Assembly: GCA_965219495.1 (NCBI GenBank)
Contig: OZ244777.1
Span: 1 to 64,000, forward strand
Direction of reading: 5' to 3'
DNA length: 64,000 nucleotides
DNA from: CAZPXZ01 sp965219495
GTDB taxonomy: Bacteria > Pseudomonadota > Alphaproteobacteria > Rhodobacterales > CAZPXZ01
Shown here in pieces: positions 63,246-64,000 of the stretch. The notes under the pieces are model-generated. The model saw only the letters and a program-made list of their open reading frames with translations, made no database searches and was not told the DNA's origin. The position numbers were made by a program, and so were the translations under genes. The first letter of the stretch is position 1, and every line of letters begins with the position of its first letter.

Positions 63246-64000
63246 ATGACCGTAGCACTCTTTACCCATGCCGCGTGTCTTGAACACGTGACGCCTGCGG
63301 GCCATCCGGAACGCGCCGCGAGGCTGCCTGCCCTTCTCACTGCGCTGGAAGGTCCTGAGTTCCAATTCCTATTCCGGAAAGAGGCGCAGGAAGCAACCAA
63401 AGGTCAGCTTCAGCGCGCCCATCCCGAAGAGTATGTCTCGGCCGTCTGGAAGGCGGCGCCGCGGGACGGCTTGGTCAGAATCGACGCGGACACTTCAATG
63501 TCCCCCGGTTCTTTGCGCGCGGCTCTGCACGCGGCTGGCGCGGTCGTGTCAGCTGTCGACTTGGTGCTGTCCGGCCATTGCAAGCGCGCCTTCTGCGCAG
63601 TTCGCCCGCCCGGGCATCATGCGGAGAAAACGAGAGCGATGGGGTTTTGCCTGTTCAACAACATTGCGGTCGGGGCGTTTCATGCGCTGGAGACGCATGG
63701 CCTTGAGCGGGTCGCCGTCGTGGATTTTGATGTCCATCACGGGAATGGAACACAAGACATCTTCTGGAACGAGGGACGGGTCTTGTTTGCCTCTACGCAT
63801 CAAATGCCGCTGTATCCCGGAACAGGTTCCAAATCCGAAAGCGGGGTCGGCAATATCGTCAACGTGCCCCTGTCACCGAACGACGGGAGTGGCGCTTTTC
63901 GGGCTGCAATTCGCGAGGTCATTCGGCCGAGGCTGGAAGCGTTTCGCCCGGAATTGATATTGGTGTCCGCGGGTTTTGACGCGCACGCCAGAGATCCCCT
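63246..64000 (+). CDS. Histone deacetylase family (class II-like) zinc hydrolase, N-terminal part
   Basis: 251 codons are in the window; the gene runs off the right edge. TPAGHPERAARLPALLTALE, RPPGHHAEKTRAMGFCLFNN (active-site His pair), VAVVDFDVHHGNGTQDIFW (zinc ligands Asp and His) and LYPGTGSKSESG are the HDAC/acetoin-utilisation fold. It removes acetyl groups from proteins or polyamines. In many alphaproteobacteria this gene is followed by xseB and dxs, which would again be isoprenoid supply; that cannot be seen here. Start ATG at 63246. Confidence 0.93.
   Translation, partial: MTVALFTHAACLEHVTPAGHPERAARLPALLTALEGPEFQFLFRKEAQEATKGQLQRAHPEEYVSAVWKAAPRDGLVRIDADTSMSPGSLRAALHAAGAVVSAVDLVLSGHCKRAFCAVRPPGHHAEKTRAMGFCLFNNIAVGAFHALETHGLERVAVVDFDVHHGNGTQDIFWNEGRVLFASTHQMPLYPGTGSKSESGVGNIVNVPLSPNDGSGAFRAAIREVIRPRLEAFRPELILVSAGFDAHARDP

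Overview
The window looks like a chromosomal segment of an uncultured or little-studied alphaproteobacterium. The pointers are a Suv3-like helicase following lepA, an F1-only atpHAGDC operon with no F0 genes, an rsfS-gpmI-ctpA-rppH block, a petP-petR (MarR/OmpR) pair divergent from ilvE, the hpnCDE squalene genes, a phasin, and a deacetylase of the type often found upstream of xseB/dxs. Order-level placement (perhaps Rhodospirillales-like) is a guess. Many genes start with TTG or GTG. Two (rsfS and a flavodoxin-like gene) have no ATG, GTG or TTG at the place where homology begins.

Layout. 1-5.3 kb: helicase fragment, lepA, flavodoxin-like reductase, major porin with a UUCG-loop terminator, rpsT. 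5.3-12.6 kb: acs, then a beta-oxidation operon (thiolase, FadJ-like bifunctional enzyme, acyl-CoA ligase). 12.8-14.6 kb: a complete IS66-type element with an 8-bp target duplication. 14.7-21 kb: metallo-beta-lactamase-fold hydrolase, orphan EnvZ-like kinase, an unusual two-gene module (ImmA/IrrE-like protein without HExxH plus a small partner), phasin, GNAT acetyltransferase. 21.8-30.5 kb: core genes atpHAGDC, rppH, ctpA, gpmI, rsfS. 31.2-35 kb: a toxin-antitoxin island with a ParE/antitoxin pair and an AbiEii-type nucleotidyltransferase gene carrying both an in-frame TGA and an ISNCY-type insertion with a 6-bp target duplication.

35.1-42.7 kb: a cobalamin-riboswitch-controlled B12 uptake operon that carries everything from the outer-membrane receptor to its own energising complex: btuB-btuF-btuC-btuD-exbB-exbD-exbD2-tonB, all start/stop coupled. 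The second ExbD lacks the conserved membrane aspartate. 43-49 kb: Gfo/Idh oxidoreductase, a frameshifted DUF3574 gene, a divergent CobS-like protein, a DUF1636 metal-binding protein, ilvE, petP-petR.

49-59 kb: the squalene genes hpnC and hpnD-hpnE, separated by an opposite-strand pair (MMPL/RND exporter and DUF2236 oxygenase-like protein), then ispH. 59.6-62.9 kb: an outer-membrane barrel and a LolA-like lipoprotein-sorting protein, preceded by decayed remnants of a second MMPL gene and a second DUF2236 gene. The window ends inside a class II histone-deacetylase-like gene. The most noteworthy items are the ImmA/IrrE-like pair, the self-contained B12/TonB operon with its odd ExbD, the decayed MMPL-DUF2236 duplicate, and the CobS homologue with a disrupted active-site motif. 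No rRNA, tRNA, CRISPR array or prophage was seen.
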